From Paulinella micropora (lineage: Eukaryota > Cercozoa > Imbricatea > Euglyphida > Paulinellidae), in NCBI GenBank assembly GCA_019918135.1, contig WBZZ01004158.1, positions 219,001 to 283,000 of the forward strand: a stretch of 64,000 bases of DNA, given 5' to 3'. Within the stretch, counting starts at the first letter, position 1; every line of letters starts with the position of its first letter. Positions 40,601 to 49,605 of this stretch are shown here, piece after piece. Both the position numbers and the translations under genes were made by a program. The notes under the pieces were generated by a model. The model was not told the DNA's origin. It did not search any database and saw only the letters and a program-made list of their open reading frames with translations.

Positions 40601-40731
40601 CAACGATAGACCCGCTGGCGTTGGTGCGAGAGCTGGCGGAGGACCCGGGCTTCGTGACCACGACCGCCACGCCCGAGCCCGGCCCCGGGGAGGCCGGCCC
40701 TCCCCTGAAAAAACAAAGGCGTCTGTTCTGA
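37663..40731 (+). CDS. UL9-like replication origin-binding helicase
   Basis: A superfamily 2 helicase of 1,022 residues from ATG 37663, stop TGA 40729-40731. Walker A is KDPMGAGKTTQ (38305-38337), Walker B LLLDEAE (38650-38670), and a motif VI-like QMSCRVR lies at 39256-39276. The layout and phrasing match herpesvirus origin-binding proteins and their relatives in other large DNA viruses. These proteins bind and open the replication origin and load the replisome. The frame is also open and coding-like for about 60 codons upstream of ATG 37663, back to 37477, with no ATG. A pyrimidine-rich GTTCCGCTGCAG near 37487-37498 could be an acceptor for a 5' exon. The C-terminus has a nuclear-localisation-like PPLKKQRRLF. 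Intact over 3 kb, unlike several neighbours. Confidence 0.8.
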   Translation: MAVLAEGSPCVLSYRTREPDLHESEARVEISLDDDGEEIWWRARCGLCEAAAGEEPERRVGRLLARKPGRTPLGGEEKLWRIVDELRTRRLQEVLPNGPPREALRVTQGLGPKQRWPAWATRGLCTNAECESQEIQVCKGDFWWKCQCLAGAWQGLGARLARTGSMRDGYGVIGELGRLLQPGGLADRVTRREDVCSGWALPFTLSQEYDILLLKDPMGAGKTTQLELLLKALLQGGKPDAWTDGMFQELADWWKLWQARAGPGCRLRVGFVASRLTFCHALAYTLREHNFQLKCGTAEGSERGIWTLESLANLMQASEKHRKAIYYDVLLLDEAESALFQATQGLNSSREEENLRTLEMLIRRADAIVALDAFMTPRTLEVLHAIRGPGRSATYLRANSYRQQGDRRYFEHKSRASLEQKLKLDLLSGKRVVVAAGSRKEALALSDRVNKQVRNLSMRCYFGRRGREELRRDLGEGYAQDFQGDLSEVWQKLAYVCFTCTLTFGCSFAGRHFHSCYVLVDNNNVLMRDYAQMSCRVRSVQEMHVYLKTPFVSTDAPLTLADVEASLAHKVVAQRRAPDDSLPSQFMFRLEMDEFGRLAPQRDWFFVAVAYATLEKSLARYRAKDAFCHYLWQMGCNRLEPVDFAQVPLPPAEEWFRWPGDTSEDLHQRLNQEDEERRKHCREAREAAVQQLQAAAVALDDGGLRREIVLHEQREQGQHTLPALLQGTTTGDGAVAGSARSALDRLGYLRLLLRHPSARQALDYRTACQVAAHQCTLNLLAAWYRVSGRRDVLQGWALAEWQELERTGRPLSARREHSYGGRVLFLEALATLLLDSPPDGGPVPHPMQRLMGGEPVSLDTLRHNQAQIEILFRNGHALWSEPYRFYLEKKTLNRLARGAPGTSTGLSINACRALLQLFFSTCVKSGFARLETSGEQRARRRDRQTGRRHASYRVLLLQGASFLQRPKQPEEAGGQGDTGATIDPLALVRELAEDPGFVTTTATPEPGPGEAGPPLKKQRRLF

Positions 40732-40806
40732 ACCAAAAGAAGCTGGCGGGGTTGCTGCAAAAAAACAGAAATCACAGCTAATACCACTTGGTAGTATTTT
40801 TGTACC

Positions 40807-40812
40807 TATAAA
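40807..40812 (+). promoter_or_regulatory. TATA box (TATAAAGG)
   Basis: Classical TATAAAGG lies 41 bases upstream of ATG 40853 and close to the end of the origin-binding gene. Confidence 0.55.
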
Positions 40813-40852
40813 GGTTTGTAGCTGAGGCCTGTTACCAGACAGATGGTGTATA

Positions 40853-41167
40853 ATGCGCGAGGCCTTACGAAAGATAGCCAGCCACGATCGCGACTTTGTT
40901 CTCCCGGGGCCGCTACCACCGAACACCCTCGATAAGCAGCAAAGGCAAAAGCTCCGAAAGGGTAAAGAGAGAGAATTAAACAATTCAATGGCAGAAGTAC
41001 TGCAGACAGCAAGGATTACTTTATCGAAAGAAGGCATGTACACGGATAGCGAGGGCGCCAAGAGGTACGATGAAACGGCAGTCTAGGACGGAGCGGCGAC
41101 GAGGTTCAAACAGCTGTTTCCGCACGTGCAGCCCCCCGCCGTCCCGCAGGAGGAGAAGAAACGATAG
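40853..41167 (+). CDS. Small charged coiled-coil protein with in-frame TAG
   Basis: From ATG 40853, a 77-residue frame ends at TAG 41084-41086. It is highly charged and helical (KQQRQKLRKGKERELNNSMAEVL). The same frame continues past the TAG for 26 coding-looking codons (RFKQLFPHVQPP) to a second TAG at 41165-41167. AATAAA follows at 41247. GC content is lower than in the surroundings. The well-placed TATA box and poly(A) signal support a real small gene. Function unknown. The first TAG may be a nonsense change, readthrough site or sequencing error. Confidence 0.5.
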
Positions 41168-41246
41168 TCACCCTCTTGGCCACTCTTGCCCGGCCCGGGG
41201 GAAGAAGGAAACCTGGTGTCTGTGCCGGCCAAACAGCGTCCCCGTT

Positions 41247-41252
41247 AATAAA
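41247..41252 (+). terminator. Poly(A) signal AATAAA
   Basis: AATAAA followed by an A run, 80 bases after the second stop of the small coiled-coil gene. It may also terminate the origin-binding helicase transcript, for which no nearer signal was found. Confidence 0.5.
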
Positions 41253-41433
41253 AAACCGTGAATCAATCAAGCGCTGCTGTTCTTGCTCTCCTCCCCTGAC
41301 ATACCCGCCCCCCCCCTTCCGTGCTACGCCACCTCTGCCGCGGGCCACGAGAAAGAGGGTTTCGGGAGAAGAGGGAGAAAGAAAAGAGCGCTCTTTCCCC
41401 ATTGGCGAGCCCTGGGCACGCCAGGCAGGACAG

Positions 41434-42215
41434 CTAGCGGGCGCGAGCCCCAGAGCCGTCCCCCTCGTAGCGCTGGGGACCAACCTCTGTCTGGGGGCAG
41501 TCCCAGAGCAAATATCTCTCCCAGCTGGCCGGGTAGTTTGAATCACCGCAGGTGTCGGTGATGACCCAGCCGCGAGTTCCCAGCGTCGGCAGGCTCACGC
41601 ACTGACTGCCCGCGTGGATCTCGTAGTACCAGGAGTTGGCACTCTCCAGGAAGCTGGGCCGAATGGCAAAGACGTCGGTGGCGGCGCGCCAGGGCACCGT
41701 GCCGTCGGCCTCCCCGGTGACTAGCCCGCCCTCGGTAGTAGCCCACACCTTGTGCTGCCCCGCGTTCGCTAGGAGGTGGTACTGGTCGTTACCCAGTGGT
41801 ACAAAAGTAAAAAAGGCCGCGTTGTAGCTCGTCGGTACTACCAGACCGCCGGTCAGTGTCCAGAAGTGCCGGACAAAACCGTCCGGCCAGTAGTAGCGCT
41901 CGTCCCACGAGGCTATTCTGGTTACGCAGTCCTGGCACGGCAGGGATGACAGCCCCTGGTACCACCCGTCCTGGGTGGGTACGCAATTACCAGGATCCAG
42001 GTCGCACGGCGTTAGGCCCCAGGCGCGCTCGTCCGGGCCCCCGCAGCTGTCGGTAGGCTTGTGGTACGAGAAACCCCGCGGGCCAGGGTAGCAGGGCGGG
42101 AGAGTGCCATTGTAGCCACCCCAGGGGCACAGACCGGGGGAAGCCGTCCAGACGCTGCTGCGCATCGCCGGGTAGGTTTTGTGCCCGCCCTGCAAGCACT
42201 CGCCCCGGTTGGTCT
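41434..42215 (-). CDS. Cys/Trp-rich probable secreted protein, 5' end missing
   Basis: About 260 residues on the minus strand, rich in Cys, Trp, Gly and Tyr (PGLCPWGGYNGTLPPC, SLPCQDC, CVSLPTLGTRGWVITDTC), with predicted beta structure and one N-glycosylation site. The texture suggests an extracellular lectin-like or beta-trefoil fold, but no family is recognised. The frame is open up to a TAG at 42216-42218 and has only internal Met (42195). A signal peptide is not present, so a 5' exon is likely: CGCACACTAG before 42215 could be an acceptor. It is convergent with the small coiled-coil gene. Confidence 0.45.
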
Positions 42216-42218
42216 AGT

Positions 42219-42531
42219 GTGCGGCCCCTCGGGTACGACTTGGGTCAGCAGGGGGTGGCGGGGCCAAGCGGGGCCCCACGGAACGCTGGCCCGCCCCCCT
42301 CCTCCCCCCCCCTCCCTCCCCACCGGCGCGCGGGCGCCTCTCCCTCCCCCCCTTCCCGCCGGCGCACAGGGGCGCCCCCCCCCTGCCCGCGCCCGCCGGC
42401 GCGCGCCGGCTCGTACTGGTGCACCCCCCGCGCGCGCGTCCTCTCCCCCCCCTGGTGAGGGAGGCGCGGGGGCGCCGCGGGCGGGCGGTGCGCTGCGGGG
42501 CGGCGACACAATTCAGCTGGTCGTAACTCGC
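42219..42531. other. GC-rich divergent spacer
   Basis: No supported gene. Many C runs and GCGCGC stretches. It lies between the Cys/Trp-rich gene (minus) and the poly-Gln gene (plus) and could hold both promoters or a 5' exon. Confidence 0.35.
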
Positions 42532-43305
42532 ATGGGACGCCGCCGCCGAGCCTCGAGGCTGGTCCAGCAACAGCAGCAGCAGCAGCAGCGCTTGGCCCCG
42601 CCAGCCCCAGTACCCGACGACCTACTCTCTTCTCCTGCCCCACTCTCCGCTCCCGTGCTGTCCGCTCCCGTGCCCGACTCGCTGGCCGCGCCGCCTGCTT
42701 CCTGCTGCCCCGCCGTCGGGGAAGTGAACGCCGAGCTCGTGATGGCCCTGCTGCCCGGAGTGGACGTGTCGGCGTCGCTGCACACGACGGAGCTCACCCG
42801 CGCCCCAGCCCCGGCGGAGAAGCGGCCGACGCTGGAGCAGGCGCTGGACACCCTCGTGCCTTCCTGTGTGCTCAAACTGCTGGCCTTGGCCGTGCGCCCG
42901 GCCCCGGGGTCCACCTGGCAGTGCGGCTGGCAGGCCTACCGGGGCGGGCGGCTGCTGCTGCGCGGCCGTTTGTCGGACAGGCCGCCGCTAGGCCGCGAGC
43001 TGCCCGGTGGCGCACAACTGGCCCGTAGGCTGAAGCAGCGCCTGGGCATGCTGCTCCGTTTCGAGGAGGCCCTAACGTCGCTGTTGGCCCAGCACCTGAG
43101 CGTGCCAGAGGTGTGCGCGCGTCTGCTCGAGGCAGATCCGGAGCTGGCCCGGGCCACGGACCTGTCGTATGCCGTCTCGGCCGGCGCCGCGGCCACGCGC
43201 CGGCCGGCTACTACTAGGTTCCAGCCGGGCTGGGACTTCCGGCGCGCGAGGCCAGGGAACACTTCGGCCCCTGTCTCCCCGACGGGGCCAGGCAGACTAG
43301 TCTAA
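42532..43305 (+). CDS. Orphan protein with N-terminal poly-Gln
   Basis: 257 residues from ATG 42532 (MGRRRRASRLV) to TAA 43303-43305; uninterrupted. It begins with a basic cluster, then eight Gln encoded by CAG repeats, then a Pro/Ala/Ser linker. From about residue 65 it is a compact helical domain (LEQALDTLVPSCVLKLLALAV, ARRLKQRLGMLLRFEEALTSLL). The frame is open further upstream to 42061, but that part is low-complexity. There is no signal peptide or membrane helix. The basic start could be a nuclear localisation signal. I do not recognise the family. Confidence 0.6.
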   Translation: MGRRRRASRLVQQQQQQQQRLAPPAPVPDDLLSSPAPLSAPVLSAPVPDSLAAPPASCCPAVGEVNAELVMALLPGVDVSASLHTTELTRAPAPAEKRPTLEQALDTLVPSCVLKLLALAVRPAPGSTWQCGWQAYRGGRLLLRGRLSDRPPLGRELPGGAQLARRLKQRLGMLLRFEEALTSLLAQHLSVPEVCARLLEADPELARATDLSYAVSAGAAATRRPATTRFQPGWDFRRARPGNTSAPVSPTGPGRLV

Positions 43306-43606
43306 GGCCTGCAGCCAAGCCGGGGCAGGAGGGCCGTCGTGACTTCGCCGAAGCCGGAGTAGGAGGTAGGGGGGCTGCGTTTCGCCACGCTGCCCGTGTA
43401 CAGTTTCAGTCAGTCTTTAAAATACCTGTAGGCCAGCCAAGAGAAAAAAAACCGGACCCGGCCGGCGCCGGCCGGCTAGAGGGGAGGGGGGGGGAGATTG
43501 ATTGCTAGGTCCGGGCCGGGGCCCGCCGGCCCCACAGAACCTGCCAGCCGGGTGGCGCCGGCCGGGGCCGGCGGTCGCCGGCCGTGGTGCTTCGGAGCGG
43601 GGGGAG
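43306..43606. other. Convergent 3' spacer
   Basis: No gene seen. It separates the poly-Gln gene from the convergent polytopic membrane gene. GCCGGCGCCGGCCGGC palindromic stretches occur near 43460-43480; no clear AATAAA. Confidence 0.35.
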
Positions 43607-46247
43607 TCAGCTCCCTTCCTCTTCCTCCTCTCCCCCGCGGCTCGTGTCCCCGCGGTCCGTGTCCCCGCGGTCCGTGTCCCCGCGGCTCGTGTCCCCGCGG
43701 TCCGTGTCCCCGCGGCTCGTGTCCCCGCGGTCCGTGTCCTCGCGGCTCGTGTCCCCGCGGTCCGTGTCCCCGCGGCCGGGGTCCCCGGCCGGCCGTGGTG
43801 GGGGGTCCCGCCGCGCCAGCTCGGTGCACCGGTCCGTCAGGAACGCCAGCAGCAGCCCGAGCTGCGACGGGTCTAGCGACGCGCACACGGCCGCCACGTG
43901 GCGCAGGTCTCGTTCGGTCTGGGCCGCGCCGCCGGGGGGAGTGCAGCGCACCGCGCCGGGCGGCGGGCCGGGCGCCAGGCCCGCCCGCCACTCGCGGTAG
44001 TCGCGGACCTGGTCGTACCAGAGCTCGCGGTACTGTTCGTCGGCGGCGGCGGGCCCGGCGCCGCGCAGCGCGCTGGACTCGTCGCGCACCCAGCCCCACG
44101 GCAGCGCGAGGCCCACTGGCACGGCGGCCAGCACGAGCACGAGCACGGCGGACGGGGGGGGCAGGTCCAGCAGGCGGTCGGTCCCCACGAACCACGGCCA
44201 GGGCGACAGGTAGGCCGCCAGCGGCACCAGGGCGCACGTGCTCCAGAACAGGGACCACAGCGCCACGTAGCACTCGGTCACGTGGCGGACGTACCACGGC
44301 AGCGGGCCCGCCGGCGGCGGCGCCGGGCGGCTTCCGCGTCGTCCCCGGCGGCCGCCGGCCCCGGGCGCAGGCAGGAGGCCGACGCGGCCGTGCGCTCCAG
44401 CTCCCGGAGGCCCGCGTCCCCCCACGCGTTCTGGCACAGGCGCAGCGCGACCCGGGCCGCCAGCGGCACGCACAGCAGCCAGGACAGCAGGCCGCCGGCG
44501 CCCAGTGCCAGGAGCAGGCACCCCAGGGCCCGGGCGTCCCAGCGCACGAGCAAGGACAGCGGGCCCGTGAGCAGGGCCGGCACGAGGGCGACCGTGCCCA
44601 GCACGCAGCAGCAGGCCGACCAGCAGCACAGGCGGTCCAGCTGCTCGCGGTAGCACCGGACCAGCGGTCGCTCCGCGGCCGCGCCCCACGCCCGCGCCGG
44701 CCCCCAGCACGCGCCGGTGCCGACCGCCCGGACGGACAGGAGGCAGAGGAACAGGAGGCGCAGCCAGTGCAGGGACAGGTTGCGGCCGAGCGCCAGCCGC
44801 CGGAAGTCTCGCTTGACCACGCGCCATTCGCGGCACTCGGCCTCCAACGCCGCGTCGTCCGGGGCGCCGGCCGCCGCCAGCTCGCGCCGCAGCTCGGGCC
44901 TGGCCACGAGCGGGCGCGGCAGCGCCCAGCAGGTCTGGCGCGCGATCTCCTCCCGCACCAGCCGCGCGCCCGCCAGCAGGCGCAGCCCGGCGCCGGGGCG
45001 GGGGGCTCCGCCGGGCCCACCGCGCGCGCCGCCTCCTGGGCCAGGGCCAGCACCCGCCGCAGGTCGGCCGGCACGGAGCCCTCCGGGCTGGCCGGGTGTG
45101 CCGCGGCGGTGATGAGCAACCAGGCGGGCCCGAGCGGGTCGCCGCCCCACAGCGCCGCCAGCCACGCCAGGGGGTCGGCCGTGGTCAGGTTGGGCAGCGC
45201 GAGCCGGGCGCACCCCGCCGAGCTGTTGGCGCGCGGGCAGGCCCAGGCACAGCTCAGGCCCGTGGTCCGGTCGGTGTACCACACCCACGTGCGCCCGGCC
45301 CCGGCCGCTCCCAGCGGCAGGTGGAGGCTGGTGCGCGCGGGGGCGGCCTGGTGCGGGTACCAGGCGTGCCGGTACACCCACGGGGGGGTCCGGGCGACCT
45401 CGGCCACCGCCGGCCAGGGGACGGCCGACGAGGGACAGTCGCCGGCGCCCCACAGGTCGCGGGCCCAGGGCGGCAGCGAGGCTAGCTCGGCGGGCGCGGC
45501 GGCCCAGACCTCGAGCCGCCAGGGCGCGGCGTCCGGCGAGTGGCCGCCCCCGGCGGGGGGCCCGGCGCTCTGCGCCAGGACCCACTGCAGGTCCTCGCGC
45601 AGGCCGGCCAGGCTGTGCGGCGGCAGCAGGGGCGGCCCGCCCCAGAACAGCCACGCGACCAGGCACAGGTGCTGCACGGCCGAGTACACGAGCATCGCGC
45701 CGACGAACAGGCGCAGCTGCGCCAGGGAACCCACGTACCGGATCAGCAGGTACACCGACGGGGTGGCCTCGTCCGCTTGCGCCGACCAGTCCTCGTGCAC
45801 GTCCAGCCAGCACAGCATCTCGTACAAAGCCAGGTAGCGGCTGCCGTTAGCGACCAGTGCCAGCAGCAGCAGGGCGGGCGCGTTGTACTGGAACATGAAG
45901 GCCTCGCAGAAGGTCACCACGAACAGCAGGTACGTCAGGCCCGGGGCCCCTTCCCGGTACAGCCACGAGTGCACGTAGCGCACGTCGTAGTGCCCGACGC
46001 CGCACGCGGCCCGCCACGACGCGGGCAGGCGCAGGCACAGGCACAGGAACAGCAGCCCCAGGCCCTGGGCCACACACCACAACACCGCGGCCGCGAGCCA
46101 GACGACCTCGGCCCCCGCCGCGCTCCCCGGCGCCGTCCGCGCGAGCAGGATAGCCGTAAACAGGGTCCACGCCCCCAGGGCGGTCCCTTGGTACCGACAA
46201 AACCGCCGCAGGTGCAGGGGCGCTCGTTGGCACACTTGCTGGTACAT
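43607..46247 (-). CDS. Polytopic membrane protein with RGDT-repeat tail, two frameshifts
   Basis: Minus strand; I choose ATG 46247-46245 (MYQQVCQR), stop TGA at 43607-43609; about 880 residues. The N-terminal third has four to five membrane helices (LGLLFLCLCLRL, LTYLLFVVTFCEAFMF, LFVGAMLVYSAVQHLCLVAWLFW). Then comes a large loop with paired Cys and N-glycosylation sites, followed by four to five more helices (LGCLLLALGAGGLLSWLLC, AVLVLVLAAVPVGLAL). The tail is a 15-bp tandem repeat (RGDTDRGDTS) and ends EEEEEGS. The frame changes near 45000 and near 44325. The number of helices fits a receptor-, channel- or transporter-like protein, but no family is recognised. Which side of the membrane the tail faces is not known. 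Confidence 0.6.
43637..43780 (-). repeat. 15-bp tandem repeat encoding RGDT(D/S)
   Basis: About nine contiguous 15-bp units (CGCGGTCCGTGTCCC and CGCGGCTCGTGTCCC on the plus strand) encode alternating RGDTD and RGDTS on the minus strand at the end of the membrane protein. Confidence 0.8.
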
Positions 46248-46802
46248 GCGCCGCCGCGACCACACTCACGCTGGTTTTAACTAGGCAGCCCGGGCGCGAG
46301 CGGCCAGAACCCGGCCAGAGCCCGGCCGGGGGGGGGAGAGGCCGTCCCTTCCTCGCGGGAGAGGGGAGGAGAAGAAGAAGAAGGGGGGGTGAGTGTGGTC
46401 CGGCCAGCGGCAGCCCTCTCCCCCCTGGTGGCCCCACGGCTCCGCCGACGGGAGAGGGAGGCCCCCCCGGACGGACACCAGCTGCGCGCGCACCGGCCAG
46501 GATCTCCTCCTCCCCCCTTTCCAAGCCCTGGCCGTGCACCCGGGGCCATGGCCTGGGGACGGCGCAGTGTCCGCAGGCGTCAGCCACCTGCCCCCGGCAG
46601 TGCCGGACGTGGTGACCGGCTTCCGGCCGTGCCGGGTGTGGTGGATGACCCCGGTCCGAGGAGGCTCTCGCTACGACGGCACCCGGCTGCACCGGACAGG
46701 GCGCTTTTTAAAACTCCGGTGCTCCTCACTCCGGCTGCCGGGCTACAGTCTGGGGGGTTGGCCTTTCTTTTTTTACTGAGACAGACTAGCAGAACTTGTC
46801 TG
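46248..46802. other. Spacer with a duplicated F-box-gene 3' flank
   Basis: No gene is supported. The part at about 46600-46790 (CGGCTGCCGGGCTACAGTCTGGG) resembles 49395-49600, showing it belongs to a tandem duplication that carries the F-box genes. Confidence 0.45.
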
Positions 46803-47538
46803 CCCCGTTTTTACCCCGAAACGGGCCGGCAACCCGAAACGGGCCGGCAGCCCGTTTGGCTGGCCCGTTTTTGGCCGGAAACGGGCCGGCAGCCCGTTTT
46901 CAACCCAAGACGGGCCGGCAGCCCGTTTTGGGCGGGCTGGTCTTGCCGACAGGCTGCCGGACCGAAACGGGCCGGCAGCCCGTTTGGCTGGCCCGTTTTT
47001 GGCCGGAAACGGGCCGGCAGCCCGTTTTCAACCCAAGACGGGCCGGCAGCCCGTTTTGGGCGGGCTGGTCTTGCCGACAGGCTGCCGGACCGAAACGGGC
47101 CGGCAGCCCGTTTGGCTGGCCCGTTTTTGGCCGGAAACGGGCCGGCAGCCCGTTTTCAACCCAAGACGGGCCGGCAGCCCGTTTTGGGCGGGCTGGTCTT
47201 GCCGACAGGCTGCCGGACCGAAACGGGCCGGCAGCCCGTTTGGCTGGCCCGTTTTTGGCCGGAAACGGGCCGGCAGCCCGTTTTCAACCCAAGACGGGCC
47301 GGCAGCCCGTTTTGGGCGGGCTGGTCTTGCCGACAGGCTGCCGGACCGAAACGGGCCGGCAGCCCGTTTGGCTGGCCCGTTTTTGGCCGGAAACGGGCCG
47401 GCAGCCCGTTTTCAACCCAAGACGGGCCGGCAGCCCGTTTTGGGCGGGCTGGTCTTGCCGACAGGCTGCCGGACCGAAACGGGCCGGCAGCCCGTTTGGC
47501 TGGCCCGTTTTTGGCCGGAAACGGGCCGGCAGCCCGTT
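46803..47538. repeat. 128-bp tandem array of nested hairpins, about six units
   Basis: The junction CCCGTTTGGCTGGCCCG recurs every 128 bases (46861, 46989, 47117, 47245, 47373, 47501). Each unit contains three copies of an inverted repeat AACGGGC-CGGCA-GCCCGTT or a close variant. The array ends exactly at the stop codon of the F-box gene (47539). All three forward frames stay open across it, giving RAGSPFGWPVFGRK-type frames that I regard as artefacts. Confidence 0.85.
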
Positions 47539-48819
47539 TCAGAGCGCAATCACGTGGCTACCTTCGAACGGGTTGCGGGCGGTGGCTACCCAGCCCTGAA
47601 ACCGGCCTCCCCACTGGGTCTGCACGAGTTCTTCGCTAAAGGCAAAAGCCAACGGCGCCAGTCGAGGCCCTTCATACTCGAGCACTGGCCAGATCAGCTG
47701 CTGGTGGAAGGGCCGCGCGTTCCACTCGAGGTACCGCACCAACGCGGGCGCCCACACGAACGAGGCTTGCTCCGCCACGGGGCGGGGGAGCCCCTCCACT
47801 TCCAGGTAGCTGCCGTCCGCCTGCCTCGCGAGCTCGACGCCCTGGCGCGAGTACTGGCAGCCCTTGACGGCCCGCAGCACCGAGCCGTCGCCCAACGCGT
47901 GGCTCAACGCAGCGCCCACCTCTACTTCGCTGCCGAGGCCCGTGACCGCGCTCACCACCCCATTCCCGAGGAGGACGAGCGTCTGGGGTGACCACCACTG
48001 CCGCGGAGCGCGGAAGCGCCTGCTCGGGCCACACAGCGGCCCGAGTGGGGGCGGGATCTGCCCGCCGGTCGTGGCCTGGCCGCGGCGGTGAAGCCCAGCC
48101 TGCCGCACGGCAGCCGGACCCTGAGTGACCTCCACTCGTGGTGTGCCGACAGGAACGAGGGAGCGCGGGCGGCCAGCAGCTTCTGTGTCAGGACCAGGAG
48201 TTCTCGTGCGTCACAGTGCCGGGCCAAGTACCACGCGACGGCCTCGCTGTGTACGTACACGTGAATAGCGCCCCACTCGTCCTCGGGGCCCCCTTCGGCC
48301 ACGTACAGCCCCCCCGCCTCCTTGCGCAGTCGCTGCCCGGCCGGCGAGAGCCAGCCCGGGAACAGCGTGGGCAGGCGGGCCACCTGCGCCGGGGCGAATA
48401 ACGCGGTCAGGGTGCGTTCGGTAAACAGCTCGTCGTCACGCCCGGTAGCAAACACACTGCGCACTCGGCCCTGCTCCCACCACACGGGCTCGTCCATGGC
48501 GGCGAACAGGCGCTTGAGCAACACGAAGTTGTACAGCCGGGAGTCATGGTAGCAGCCCGGGAGGAATTGCACGGCGTGGTGCCAGCTCTGGCTCACGAGC
48601 GCGAGCGTCCCCACCACCCGGCGGTTGGCCAGCCGTGGCTCTGGCCGAGCCGGCGCGGCTAAGTGTACGACAAACGCCAAGAGGTGGCGCAGCAGGTCGG
48701 TGCCGAGGGCGCGGAACCCAGCGCCGCTGGCACGGCTGGCGGTCGGGCGGTGGTGTGGTCGGCGCAGCGTACGGGTGGAAGCGGTGCGGCTGGCGGCGGG
48801 GTGTGGTAGGTCTAGGCAT
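47539..48819 (-). CDS. F-box protein paralogue 1, frame interrupted
   Basis: Minus strand. Met at 48819 opens MPRPTTPRRQPHRFHPY, which matches the N-terminus of the second copy. The F-box itself (LGTDLLRHLLAF...RRVVGTLALVSQSWHHAV, about 48570-48705) lies in another frame, so an intron or indel separates them. The following 200 residues have conserved Trp/Tyr/Leu-rich segments (ALFAPAQVARLPTLFPGWL, HVYVHSEAVAWYLARH). A further frame change near 48090 leads to the last 170 residues, ending NPFEGSHVIAL with TGA at 47539-47541. F-box proteins link substrates to SKP1-cullin ubiquitin ligases; the substrate here is unknown. The hairpin array begins directly after the stop. Confidence 0.6.
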
Positions 48820-49567
48820 GGTTGTACTTGGTGGCTTCGTGCCGTCACCTTTTGTGCCAGCGCCACGACGGAGCGCAGCCGGGTGGGAGGGGGCACGCGC
48901 CCCTCCCCCTCCTCGCGCGCCAGGTGCGCGCGCGGCGCCAGGTGCACACGCACCGGTGCAGGTGTGCGCCGCCTATCGCGCGCGCGGCGCCTCTCCCCCT
49001 GGCGCCGCCGCGGCCTTGCCACCGCGGCCTCGCCGCCGCTGCCTCGCCACTGCCGGGTACCGTCCCTACGGGTAACAGAGCACGTCGAGGCGGAGCCGGG
49101 CGGGGAGGAGGACTGGAGCCGGAGGCTTGCTTGGAGCAATACCTCTCTACACTGAGAGCCTCGAGGTCGACGGGTGCAAGCCGGGGGGAAGGCCACTGCT
49201 TCTCCCCTAGGCACCACCGCCACGGGGAGAGGGGCGGGCCCTGGAGGAGGTTTTGACCGACCGAGGCTCTACCCCAGGCTGAACGCTCTCCGGAGGCCAC
49301 GTGGGGCTGACACCGACCCAAGGCCTTGACTGGCCTTCGCTGGTCCACGCCACCAGCCGGACGTGTTCCTTTTCCCCCCAAGATGGCACACTAGGTTATC
49401 GCAACCGGCCTTCCTCCCCTGGCTGTACCGGACGTGCTTGGACCCCGAAGTAAGCAGCGGGCTCCCGCTACGAACGCACCCGGCCCCCGGCCTTACTAAA
49501 CAGAGCGTTTTTTTACTCCGGGCCCCTAACTCCGGCTGCCGGGCTACAGTCTGGGAATTGACATTTT
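48820..49567. other. Spacer between F-box paralogues
   Basis: No gene supported. The 48830-49080 part is GC-rich upstream sequence of copy 1 (CAGGTGCGCGCGCGGCG-type runs). The 49250-49567 part is the 3' flank of copy 2 and resembles the flank of copy 1 at 46590-46790. Confidence 0.45.
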
Positions 49568-49573
49568 TTTTAA
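49568..49573 (-). terminator. Poly(A) signal ATTAAA on minus strand
   Basis: Reads ATTAAA on the minus strand, 33 bases past the stop of F-box paralogue 2. Confidence 0.45.
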
Positions 49574-49605
49574 TGAAATAGAGAACTTGGTGGCTCAGAG
49601 TGCAA

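Noticed and set aside
43498-45837. A 779-codon plus-strand frame opposite the membrane protein
   Set aside because: Arg/Pro/Gly-rich composition artefact; the minus strand encodes multiple membrane helices and paired cysteines.
46389-47991. Forward frames of 267 to 416 codons made of RAGSPFGWPVFGRK-type repeats
   Set aside because: A 128-bp unit is not a multiple of three, so the same translations cycle through all frames. They start in spacer and run into the antisense of the F-box gene.
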